Part shown: positions 27,383-34,537 of the stretch, one piece after another
Numbering within the stretch: position 1 is the stretch's first letter
How the letters are laid out: each line of letters opens with the position of its first letter
Assembly (NCBI RefSeq): GCF_009494395.1
Contig: NZ_VZCB01000046.1
Location: 28,777 to 92,776 of the forward strand
DNA from: Segatella copri
GTDB taxonomy: Bacteria > Bacteroidota > Bacteroidia > Bacteroidales > Bacteroidaceae
DNA length: 64,000 nucleotides
Reading direction: 5' to 3'
Translations under genes and position numbers: made by a program
Notes under the pieces: generated by a model
The model's database searches: none
Told to the model about the DNA's origin: nothing
The model's input: the letters and a program-made list of their open reading frames with translations, nothing else

Positions 27383-28020
27383 ATTTCTTTTATCTCTAAG
27401 AAGTTCTTTATAATCTGTTCTCCCACCTTGCCGCTTTTTTCCGGATGAAATTGGCAAGTGAAGAAATTGTCTTTGTGGAGCGATGCGCTGTAGGGAAGAA
27501 TATAATCTGCCTTGGCGATTGTCTCCTCGCAGAGAGGTACATAATAACTATGTACGAAATAAGAGTAGGGATGTGATAAGGCATCTGAAATGATTTCGTC
27601 TGTTTCGTCAATTCTGTTGCCGAATCCCCTATAAAGGTCTGTTTTCAAATCGTAAATCTCATTCCATCCCATAGCTGGCACTTTGTCTTCATGCTTCTGC
27701 GGTTGAAAACGCTTTACATCTACATCAAAGATGCCGATGCAGTCTACATTGCCTTCCTCCGAGTGACGGCACAACAGTTGCTGCCCTACGCAGATGCCCA
27801 GGACGGGTTGTTTCAAGTTTTTTATCACTTGATCCAGTTTGTGTGCCTTTAGATAATCCATGGCTTCTCGAGCTTGACCTTGTCCCGGGAAGAGTACACG
27901 GTCTGCTTTCTGAAGTATTTCGGCATCATCGGTGAGCATAGGCTCAATCCCTAAACGCTTCATGGCGTTGACTACCGAATAGATGTTTCCGGCATTGTAT
28001 TTTACGATTGCTACATCCAT
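27379..28020 (-). CDS. hisH: Imidazole glycerol phosphate synthase, glutaminase subunit
   Basis: 213 residues. Class I glutamine amidotransferase: nucleophile Cys in GICVGQQLL (about 82), His and Glu in QFHPEKSGKVG (about 194-196). The oxyanion region VLFPGQGQAREAM is present. It supplies ammonia to HisF. First gene of a four-gene his run and of a long minus-strand cluster; its promoter box is at 28049-28056. Confidence 0.95.
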   Translation of the reverse strand: MDVAIVKYNAGNIYSVVNAMKRLGIEPMLTDDAEILQKADRVLFPGQGQAREAMDYLKAHKLDQVIKNLKQPVLGICVGQQLLCRHSEEGNVDCIGIFDVDVKRFQPQKHEDKVPAMGWNEIYDLKTDLYRGFGNRIDETDEIISDALSHPYSYFVHSYYVPLCEETIAKADYILPYSASLHKDNFFTCQFHPEKSGKVGEQIIKNFLEIKEI

Positions 28021-28048
28021 AACCTAACGTATTTCTAGTTTTCAGTTG

Positions 28049-28056
28049 CAAAGGTA
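28049..28056 (-). promoter_or_regulatory. Promoter box for the his cluster
   Basis: The minus strand reads TACCTTTG, 28 bases upstream of the hisH start. No leader peptide or attenuator is visible in the short leader. Confidence 0.65.
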
Positions 28057-28138
28057 CATATTTTCTTTCAATTTAAAGAAAATATTAGCAAAAAGATTAC
28101 GGAAACAAGGAAATTTCTTGCAGATAGTTAGTAAAAGG

Positions 28139-28195
28139 GACAGAAAAACCGTCTTTATTATCCCGAATGGTGATAATAAAGACGGTTTTTCTGTC
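28139..28195. terminator. Perfect 24-bp inverted repeat, terminator
   Basis: Left arm 28139-28162 and right arm 28172-28195 are exact reverse complements over 24 bases with a 9-base loop. It lies downstream of the FHA gene on minus and just upstream of the his promoter, so it likely insulates the two units. The arm is unusually long for an intrinsic terminator. Confidence 0.85.
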
Positions 28196-28221
28196 ATTTT
28201 ATCTTGTCTCTATTTTTTCTT

Positions 28222-28755
28222 TTATTTTTCTTCGCTATCAGCCGTTCTGAGAATGATACTCGTTGCTCCGATGGTGAAGAGGGTACCGTCTTCAATGACA
28301 CGTCGTTCACGGTCGCCCAATATCTCATTGTCTACGAAGGTTCCTGTATAGCTTGGACCATCGCGGAGAACGTACTTTAAACGTCCTTTTTTGTCGCGGC
28401 TGACATTGATGACGCAGTGGTTCATGTCTACGCTAGGGTCTACAGTCTCAATAGGACAGTTGATGCCACTGTTTTTCATGTATCTGCCAATTACATTATC
28501 ACCCATTTGAAGTGGAATGACCTGCTTGTATGCGAATACGTTCTCGATAACTACGATAGAACCCACGCCGTTTTCATTGGCATTTTCGTCTATAGTCTCT
28601 TCCTTGCGGGTTTCGCGAAGTTTGGATACACCCATACGGATTCCAAACTGTTTGTTGCAGTTTGGGCAAACGAAGACGAGGCTTTGACCTGCTTCATACT
28701 TGGTTTCATCGAATGTGATGAAATTATCGCATTTCGGGCAGCGTACTCTTTTCAT
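28222..28755 (-). CDS. FHA-domain protein with N-terminal zinc ribbon
   Basis: 177 residues. Residues 1-35 form a zinc ribbon (CPKC at 6-9, CPNC at 30-33) like MJ0042-type domains. A forkhead-associated domain spans about 70-172 (NVIGRYMKNSGINCPI, DPSVDMNHCVINV, DGPSYTGTFVDNE), the phosphothreonine-binding fold. No kinase gene is nearby. It lies 31 bases after the SPOR-domain gene and is probably co-transcribed with it. Function unknown beyond binding. Confidence 0.85.
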   Translation of the reverse strand: MKRVRCPKCDNFITFDETKYEAGQSLVFVCPNCNKQFGIRMGVSKLRETRKEETIDENANENGVGSIVVIENVFAYKQVIPLQMGDNVIGRYMKNSGINCPIETVDPSVDMNHCVINVSRDKKGRLKYVLRDGPSYTGTFVDNEILGDRERRVIEDGTLFTIGATSIILRTADSEEK

Positions 28756-28786
28756 ATGTTTTTTCTTTATTTCTTTTGTTTCTTGA

Positions 28787-29881
28787 TTATTCCTTTACTT
28801 TTGTAATCCAGCCATCCGTGAACTCCTCATAGTTGTGTAAGCGATTGAGAGCTGTATATGCCTCATTTTCTGTGCTGTACGAACCGTAGATTACTTTTAC
28901 ATTGGTATCGGTGATAAGTACTCGAGCTTCCTTGAACCCCTTGTTCTGTAAATATTCTGCGTATGTGGCAGCATTGCGCTTGGTAATGCGGCTAGCCAGT
29001 ACAATGCTGTAATAGGCAGAAGATGTGGTGGTTATTTCGCTGTCCTGGGTCATCTTGCCAGTATTGACGGCAGGGGTTTCTGCAGCCTGAACATTGTTGG
29101 CTAATACCAACTCGTGGGCAGGCTGTGTCAATTCCTTAGGCATTACCTTGGTAAGCATACCTGTGTCGATTTGACTCTTCTGGACGTTAGAAGTGCCTAA
29201 TGGGGTAGAAAGTGTGAAAAACGCAATGATGGCGATGCAGGCTGCAGCTATATTGCGAAGCCAACTCTTTCGGATACTGATAAATTCTGTACTTGAGTTC
29301 TCTTCTTCCTCTTCTTCGTTGATGAATACGGAGTTGTTGGCAGAGACAATGTTTGCCTCTTCCTTAATGTCGGAACTCTCTCTCTGCTGAGCAGGCTTGT
29401 ATTCGTCTGCAGTCATCTCAACGACTGTAGTATGTTCGGCTGCTTCCGTATTCGAAATCTGTGCGAGTGGAAGCATGTCGAAACCGCCTAAACCATACAG
29501 CTCAGGTGTTAAGATGCCAGCTTCACAAGGTTCGAAAGTATAATTGCCGGTTTCATTCAATATGATGGTGCCGATATCGTTGAGTTCGAATCTGCCTGTA
29601 TTCTCCAATGTCTGTTTGATTTCTGCAACTTCATCTGCAATACGGTTCAGCGCTTCTGGGTAGCTGATGTCATATGCTTCTACGTATGAAAGTGCGAGCA
29701 GAGAATCGTTCATTGTGAGCTGAGGATTAAAGCCAATGGTTCTCAGCGGTGGCAAAAACATGTTGTCTCTGCCATCGTAACGTGCATCTACATGATGAGC
29801 CATGAAGCCACCAAACTCTGGGACAATCACGCAATCGTTGCTCAAAAGTAGGATCTCTATATGTCTTTTTAGTTCATTCAC
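28787..29881 (-). CDS. HU-CCDC81-like and SPOR-domain protein
   Basis: 364 residues from GTG 29881 (VNELKRHIEILL). An in-frame start 36 bases upstream lies above the promoter box (29887-29894), so it would not be transcribed from it. The N-terminal 130 residues look like the bacterial HU-CCDC81 domain (CVIVPEFGGFMAHHVDARY); a membrane helix is at about 215-235 (NIAAACIAIIAFFTL), and a SPOR domain at about 285-360 (YYSIVLASRITKRNAATYAE) binds denuded septal peptidoglycan. Topology implies cytoplasmic N-terminus and periplasmic SPOR, so a division or septum role is likely. Confidence 0.82.
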   Translation of the reverse strand: MNELKRHIEILLLSNDCVIVPEFGGFMAHHVDARYDGRDNMFLPPLRTIGFNPQLTMNDSLLALSYVEAYDISYPEALNRIADEVAEIKQTLENTGRFELNDIGTIILNETGNYTFEPCEAGILTPELYGLGGFDMLPLAQISNTEAAEHTTVVEMTADEYKPAQQRESSDIKEEANIVSANNSVFINEEEEEENSSTEFISIRKSWLRNIAAACIAIIAFFTLSTPLGTSNVQKSQIDTGMLTKVMPKELTQPAHELVLANNVQAAETPAVNTGKMTQDSEITTTSSAYYSIVLASRITKRNAATYAEYLQNKGFKEARVLITDTNVKVIYGSYSTENEAYTALNRLHNYEEFTDGWITKVKE

Positions 29882-29886
29882 GTTTG

Positions 29887-29918
29887 CAAAGGTAGCTATT
29901 TTTTCGGAAAAGACCAAC
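29887..29918 (-). promoter_or_regulatory. Promoter placing a near-leaderless start
   Basis: The minus strand reads TACCTTTG at 29887-29894 with GTTG (three of four bases of TTTG) 20 bases upstream at 29915-29918. The GTG start at 29881 lies about 6 bases from the box, at or next to the expected transcript start. Confidence 0.65.
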
Positions 29919-29965
29919 GGTTTTTGAAGAAAATTTTATCCGGAATGATAAAAAGTTCTAATTGT

Positions 29966-29996
29966 TTTGTCATTCCGAGAAAAAACATTATCTTTG
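29966..29996 (+). promoter_or_regulatory. Full Bacteroidetes promoter for rfbC
   Basis: TTTG (29966-29969), N19, TATCTTTG (29989-29996), 26 bases before the rfbC ATG. Confidence 0.8.
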
Positions 29997-30022
29997 TGCC
30001 TAAAAAATAAATAAGGTATATA

Positions 30023-30577
30023 ATGGAATATACAGAAACAGAAATCGAAGGCGTTTGGATTATCCAACCTAAGGTTTTCAATGATGCCCGAGGTTATTTC
30101 TTCGAGGCATGGAAACAGGCAGAGTTTGATGAGCATATAGGTCATCATGTGGAATTTATACAAGACAACGAGTCTAAGTCTAGTTTCGGTGTGTTGCGCG
30201 GACTTCATTATCAGAAAGGTGAATTCTCACAAGCTAAGCTGGTACGTGTTATCAAAGGCAAGGTTCTGGATGTTGCCGTTGATTTGCGCCGGAGCAGCAA
30301 GACTTTCGGTAAATATATAATGGTGGAATTGAGCGAGGATAATAAGCGCCAGTTCTTTATTCCTCGTGGCTTTGCCCATGGATTCCTTGTGCTCAGTGAA
30401 GAGGCTGTTTTTACTTATAAGGTTGATAACGTCTATGCACCGCAGCATGAGGCTAGTATCAGGTGGAATGATGAAACCGTAGGTATATCTTGGCCTATAG
30501 AGGGCGAAAACGTTGTACTCTCAGATAAAGACCTCAATAAGGCAAAGGCTTTTGAGGAGGCTGATTATTTTGAGTAA
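30023..30577 (+). CDS. rfbC: dTDP-4-dehydrorhamnose 3,5-epimerase
   Basis: 184 residues, cupin-fold RmlC family. The catalytic His is in VLRGLHYQ (about 63), the Tyr in FTYKVDNVYAP (about 132), and PRGFAHGFLVLSE is the second signature. The enzyme makes dTDP-4-keto-L-rhamnose for surface polysaccharide. The rmlA, rmlB and rmlD genes are not in the window, so it stands alone. A lipoprotein gene follows after 13 bases. Confidence 0.93.
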   Translation: MEYTETEIEGVWIIQPKVFNDARGYFFEAWKQAEFDEHIGHHVEFIQDNESKSSFGVLRGLHYQKGEFSQAKLVRVIKGKVLDVAVDLRRSSKTFGKYIMVELSEDNKRQFFIPRGFAHGFLVLSEEAVFTYKVDNVYAPQHEASIRWNDETVGISWPIEGENVVLSDKDLNKAKAFEEADYFE

Positions 30578-30590
30578 TATTAAATTTAAT

Positions 30591-31394
30591 ATGAAACAAG
30601 CATTTAACATTTTGTTGTTGGTATGCTTCCTGATGGGGGTGGCTGCATGTGGACAGAAGTCTGAAAAAGAACAGCCTGAACAAAAGGAGGATACTACTGC
30701 CAAGAAGCTGTTGCAGGGTATTTGGCTTGATGGAGATGACGAGGATAATGTTGTCTTCCGGGTTAAAGGTGATACAATCTATTATCCTGATTCTACCAGC
30801 CAGCCTGTGTACTTTTATATCGTGGGTGATACGCTCGTGATGAAGGGAGCTAATCTGAGCAAGTATCCTATCATGAAGCAGGCTGCACATATTTTCCAGT
30901 TTAAGGTTCAGAATGGTGATATTGTCAAGCTTGTCAAGACTGATGATCTGTCTTATCTGCAGCAATTCTCTCATGAACAGCCTGTGACACTTAATCAGAA
31001 CAAGCTTGTAAAGCGTGATACGGTTGTGAATGCTGGAGATGAGAAATTGCATCTGTATGTACAGGTGAATCCTACAACTTTCAAGGTCTATAAGAGCAAC
31101 TACAACGATGACGGGGTAGAGGTTGATAATGTTTACCATGATAATATCGTAAATGTAAATATCTATCAAGGCTCCCGCAAGATTTTTGGTCGAGATTTCC
31201 GCAAGGAGGATTTCAAGGAGCAGGTTCCTCATGAGTTCTTGAAGCAATCGATATTGAGTGATATCGTGTTCAGAAAGGTTGATGCTGATGGCGTTCATTA
31301 TAGAGTGGTGCTGGCGATGCCGGATAGCAGTATGAGTTATCAGGTGGAAATCATCATTTCGCGTGAAGGTAAAATGACAATCCGGAAAAGCTAA
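30591..31394 (+). CDS. Lipoprotein, DUF4738-like
   Basis: 267 residues from ATG 30591 (MKQAFNILLLVCFLMG); an earlier in-frame start lies inside rfbC. Lipobox VAAC (Cys about 20) and a charged linker precede two beta-rich halves: a lipocalin-like strip (LLQGIWLDGDDEDNVVFRV) and a C-terminal part (NVYHDNIVNVNIYQGSRKIF, YQVEIIISREGKMTIRK). It resembles DUF4738 as I remember it; function unknown. It is followed by a strong terminator. Confidence 0.72.
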   Translation: MKQAFNILLLVCFLMGVAACGQKSEKEQPEQKEDTTAKKLLQGIWLDGDDEDNVVFRVKGDTIYYPDSTSQPVYFYIVGDTLVMKGANLSKYPIMKQAAHIFQFKVQNGDIVKLVKTDDLSYLQQFSHEQPVTLNQNKLVKRDTVVNAGDEKLHLYVQVNPTTFKVYKSNYNDDGVEVDNVYHDNIVNVNIYQGSRKIFGRDFRKEDFKEQVPHEFLKQSILSDIVFRKVDADGVHYRVVLAMPDSSMSYQVEIIISREGKMTIRKS

Positions 31395-31439
31395 GCTGTT
31401 TTTCGGGAAAGATAGAAAGAAGTAATAAACCTATATATG

Positions 31440-31477
31440 ATAAAAGGGAATTTGCAAATGAGCAAATTCCCTTTTAT
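31440..31477. terminator. Bidirectional terminator (16-bp perfect stem)
   Basis: ATAAAAGGGAATTTGC (31440-31455) and GCAAATTCCCTTTTAT (31462-31477) with a 6-base loop, between convergent genes. Confidence 0.9.
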
Positions 31478-31480
31478 CGT

Positions 31481-32629
31481 TTAATTGAAGAAGCCAAGCA
31501 GGGCGCCTGCTGCAACGGCAGAACCGATAACTCCTGCAACATTAGGGCCCATGGCGTGCATGAGCAGGAAGTTGTGGCGGTCGTACTCCAAACCGAGGTT
31601 GTTACTGATGCGGGCGCTCATTGGCACGGCACTCACGCCGGCGTTTCCGATGAGCGGATTCAGCTTCTTGCCCTTTGGCAGGAAGAGGTTCATCAGTTTC
31701 ACGAAGAGGATACCGCTGGCTGAAGCGATGATGAATGCCAGGGCACCGAGGACGAAAATCTTGATGGTATTCAGGGTCAGGAACTCCGATGCCTGAGTGG
31801 AGCATCCCACGGTAAGTCCGAGCAGCATCACCACGATGTCATTCAGGCTGCTACCTGCCGTCTTGGCAAGTCGAGTAGTCTTTCCGCTTTCCTTCAGAAG
31901 ATTTCCAAAGAAGAGCATGCCGAGCAATGGAAGTCCCGATGGTACGATGAAGGTTGTGAGCAGCAAACCTACGATTGGGAAGAGAATCTTCTCGGTCTGC
32001 GATACCTGGCGGGCTGGCTTCATCTTGATGACACGCTCTTCCTTGGTAGTGAGCAGTCGCATCAAAGGTGGCTGAATTACTGGCACCAATGCCATGTAGG
32101 AGTAGGCGCAAACGGCGATGGCTCCCATCAGGTTTGGGCTCAACTTGCTGCTCAGGAAGATGGCGGTAGGTCCGTCGGCACCACCAATGATGGCGATACC
32201 GGCTGCCTGGTTGGGTTCGAAACCTAGCGCTAAGGCTATCATGTAAGCACCGAAGATGCCAAATTGGGCGGCGGCTCCAATCAGAATCAGCTTTGGGTTG
32301 GATATCAATGCAGAGAAGTCTGTCATCGCTCCGATACCCAGGAAGACGAGTGGGGGATACCAACCCTGCTTTACTCCTTGGTAGAAAATGTTTAATACTG
32401 AGTTGTCTTCGTACAGGCCAATCTCTAGTCCGGCATCTGCACGGAAGGGGATGTTGCCAAGAATGATACCTAGTCCGATAGGAACCAGAAGAAGCGGTTC
32501 GAAATCCTTCTTAATGGCAAGCCAGATAAAGAGGGCTCCCACTACAATCATAGCGAGATTTCCTGCCGTGGCATTTGCAAAGCCAGTATAGGTCAGGAAC
32601 TCATTGAAGTTTTGTATGATGAAATCCAT
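31481..32629 (-). CDS. Sodium-ion-translocating decarboxylase, beta subunit
   Basis: 382 residues with about ten membrane helices. It matches OadB/MmdB/GcdB: GADGPTAIFLSSKLSPNL (the Asp-containing reentrant segment for Na+) and the NAGVSAVPMSARISNN block near the C-terminus. These subunits pump Na+ when carboxybiotin is decarboxylated, e.g. by methylmalonyl-CoA decarboxylase in propionate formation. The biotin carrier and OadG-type subunits are encoded next upstream, but no carboxyltransferase (alpha) gene lies in the operon. The substrate is therefore inferred, most likely methylmalonyl-CoA. Confidence 0.93.
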   Translation of the reverse strand: MDFIIQNFNEFLTYTGFANATAGNLAMIVVGALFIWLAIKKDFEPLLLVPIGLGIILGNIPFRADAGLEIGLYEDNSVLNIFYQGVKQGWYPPLVFLGIGAMTDFSALISNPKLILIGAAAQFGIFGAYMIALALGFEPNQAAGIAIIGGADGPTAIFLSSKLSPNLMGAIAVCAYSYMALVPVIQPPLMRLLTTKEERVIKMKPARQVSQTEKILFPIVGLLLTTFIVPSGLPLLGMLFFGNLLKESGKTTRLAKTAGSSLNDIVVMLLGLTVGCSTQASEFLTLNTIKIFVLGALAFIIASASGILFVKLMNLFLPKGKKLNPLIGNAGVSAVPMSARISNNLGLEYDRHNFLLMHAMGPNVAGVIGSAVAAGALLGFFN

Positions 32630-32632
32630 AAT

Positions 32633-32680
32633 TTACTTTGAACTTTGAAAGTTGAACATTGAACTTTATGATTAGTTTTC
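32633..32680. repeat. GTTCAAA-type intergenic repeat
   Basis: ACTTTGAACTTTGAAAGTTG, then AACATTGAACTTTATGATTAG. Sense orientation relative to the minus-strand operon. Confidence 0.75.
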
Positions 32681-32723
32681 TTGTTTGAAAGAGTAATCAT
32701 AGTTGTTCCTGCTTTATCGCGTG

Positions 32724-33188
32724 TTAGGCGATAGTCACCAGTGTATCTCCTTCCATCACGGCATCGCCCTTGTTCACGTTGATGCTGGTGATGGTTCCGG
32801 AAGTCTCAGCCTCGATGTTGTTCTGCATCTTCATGGCTTCAAGGATCACGACGGTATCGCCTGCATTAACCTTGTCGCCCACCTTCACCTTGATTTCGTT
32901 GATAGTGCCAGGCAGAGGGGCTACTACTGGCTTGCCGGAGGCTGCAGCGGCAGCAGGTTGGGTGGTTGTTGCAGAACTTGCATTTGTTGCAGAAGAAGAA
33001 CTGTTGGATTCTTCACTCTTCACTCTTCGCTCTTCACTTAACTTTACTTTCTGCTTGCCAGCCTTCACAGGCTGTTTCATTTCCACTTCGAATGGGATGC
33101 CATTTACGGTTACGTTGGCGATATTGCCTTCTATATCCTGGATCTCGACTTCGTAATCGACTCCTTTCACTGTATATTGATACTTCAT
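32724..33188 (-). CDS. Biotin carboxyl carrier subunit with repeat-derived linker
   Basis: 154 residues. The N-terminal 45 residues form the small beta domain seen in decarboxylase gamma/alpha carriers; the C-terminal biotinyl domain (about 85-154) has EAMKMQ with biotinyl-Lys120. The linker (about 46-84) contains KLSEERRVKSEES, encoded by a GAAGAGTGAAGA intergenic repeat (33009-33041), followed by a usual Ser/Ala/Thr stretch. The carrier swings carboxybiotin between the transferase and the membrane beta subunit encoded next. Confidence 0.92.
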   Translation of the reverse strand: MKYQYTVKGVDYEVEIQDIEGNIANVTVNGIPFEVEMKQPVKAGKQKVKLSEERRVKSEESNSSSSATNASSATTTQPAAAAASGKPVVAPLPGTINEIKVKVGDKVNAGDTVVILEAMKMQNNIEAETSGTITSINVNKGDAVMEGDTLVTIA

Positions 33189-33189
33189 A

Positions 33190-33305
33190 TCCTTTGAATT
33201 TTGAACATTGAACTTTGAACTCTATGAAGTGTAAAGCTGTAGAATTGGCTTACCCTTCGGTCGCCGAACGTTGTTTCTTCACTCTTCACTTTTCGTTCTT
33301 TACTT
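33190..33305 (-). repeat. Composite intergenic element, copy 1
   Basis: Read on minus: GAACGAAAAGTGAAGAGTG, then AACAACGTTCGGCGACCGAA, then AAGCCAATTC, then GTTCAAAGTTCAATGTTCAA. The same order of segments occurs on plus at 54353-54518. The core TTCGGC-N-GCCGAA region is nearly palindromic. It lies between the OadG-type gene and the biotin carrier. Confidence 0.85.
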
Positions 33306-34313
33306 AATATTATTAAATTTCGGGGCATTCCATCTTGTCTGTTTAGGTTTGATGGTAATGATGCCGGATTCCACATCATGTACATCCTCTAGATATTCTT
33401 TGAGGGCGAGTGAAATCACTGCCATATAAATTTCCTTATCGATACCCTTGGTCTCGAAACCATCTTTCAGGATCACATTGGTCTTGTGGCTCAGATCCTG
33501 TGTTACCTCGATGGTCTTCTTACCCGTCTTATATAATAAGGTGGCATGCTTCTCGGTGGCACGGGCGATGCGCTGCTTATGTTTCATGTAGGCTCCGAAT
33601 GCCCAAAATACGATGAAGAGCAGGGCGAGACAAGAGAATACAATTCCCATTGAAAGTACGGCTATGCCGATGCCGTAGGGGTCCTGCTTCTTTAGAAGCT
33701 GCGCCTTGCTCAAGCCTACGTGCTGTGGCAGATAGCCTGGAGTTATGGCACCTGCAATGGCTTTATCCCATGTCTTGAAATCCTGGCTCAACTTGTAGCT
33801 CTCGTCGGCTGCCAATATCGGCACACTTACGGAGTCTATCAGGTCGACGGCATTTCCATCATAAAGCGCTATCCAGTTGGTCTTCTTTTCCTGAAGAATA
33901 AGGTTGAGATGAAAAGGTCCCGTGTTGGCAGAATCCTTTGCCTTCCATTGATGCCCGTTCCGGCCATCTTTGTACCATGAACTGCTGTCAAAGATGATGA
34001 TACTCTTCTTGCCCCCCAGTGTGGTTCGGGGTTCATTGTTCGGTAATGGACACATCAGTTGGCGGCGTAGTTCTGGCGACATTTTCTTGTCGAGAACCCT
34101 TCGGTCGGTGGTTAGGAACATACCACGCACATTATACGTGGTAAAGGAGGAATTGCTTAATTCCACCCATGATTTGTGCAGGCCGTACTCATCTACAAGA
34201 TTTGTACGGTTGTTGGTCATCACCTCCGTAATACGGATGCTCTTGGCTCCTTGACTCCAAGTGGGCAAGGAAGTGAAGGCTAGCATGGTTATCAAAAATC
34301 CCAATTTCTTCAT
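33300..34313 (-). CDS. OadG-family subunit with N-terminal lamin-tail-like domain
   Basis: 337 residues. Signal peptide (1-21), then a lamin-tail-like domain (about 22-205; IRITEVMTNNRTNLVDEYGL, WVELSNSSFTTYNVRGMFLT), a single membrane helix (about 217-240; GIGIAVLSMGIVFSCLALLF), and a cytoplasmic tail that resembles OadG. The tail ends ITIKPKQTRWNAP, like the C-terminus of Bacteroidetes OadG. OadG holds the decarboxylase complex together; the extracytoplasmic LTD is an addition whose role is unknown. A TACCTTTG box lies at 34421-34428. Confidence 0.82.
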   Translation of the reverse strand: MKKLGFLITMLAFTSLPTWSQGAKSIRITEVMTNNRTNLVDEYGLHKSWVELSNSSFTTYNVRGMFLTTDRRVLDKKMSPELRRQLMCPLPNNEPRTTLGGKKSIIIFDSSSWYKDGRNGHQWKAKDSANTGPFHLNLILQEKKTNWIALYDGNAVDLIDSVSVPILAADESYKLSQDFKTWDKAIAGAITPGYLPQHVGLSKAQLLKKQDPYGIGIAVLSMGIVFSCLALLFIVFWAFGAYMKHKQRIARATEKHATLLYKTGKKTIEVTQDLSHKTNVILKDGFETKGIDKEIYMAVISLALKEYLEDVHDVESGIITIKPKQTRWNAPKFNNIK

Positions 34314-34420
34314 ACGCTTCTAACGTTTTATAGGGTTATTGTTTCTTGTTTCGAAATATTCTTTTATCATGTAGAAACTTCTGATGTTTCTATAGATTTA
34401 TTAGGTTTATTTCTTGTGCT

Positions 34421-34451
34421 CAAAGGTACGAATAATTTCTGAAAAGACAAC
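34421..34451 (-). promoter_or_regulatory. Promoter for the decarboxylase operon
   Basis: The minus strand reads TACCTTTG at 34421-34428 with GTTG 19 bases upstream (34448-34451). The leader to the OadG-type gene is about 105 bases. Confidence 0.6.
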
Positions 34452-34456
34452 AAAAA

Positions 34457-34486
34457 AGGTGCACAAATTTTTATCTTTGTGCACCT
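34457..34486. terminator. Terminator of the YidE-type transporter gene
   Basis: AGGTGCACAAA (34457-34467) and TTTGTGCACCT (34476-34486), flanked by A and T runs. Confidence 0.85.
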
Positions 34487-34537
34487 CTTTTATAATTTAT
34501 AACTATTACTAGTTGTTTTGTTAACTTTTGTAAGCCT

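Noticed and set aside
34471..34479. TATCTTTG promoter-like box on plus
   Set aside because: It lies within the loop and stem of a terminator hairpin and no plus-strand gene follows.
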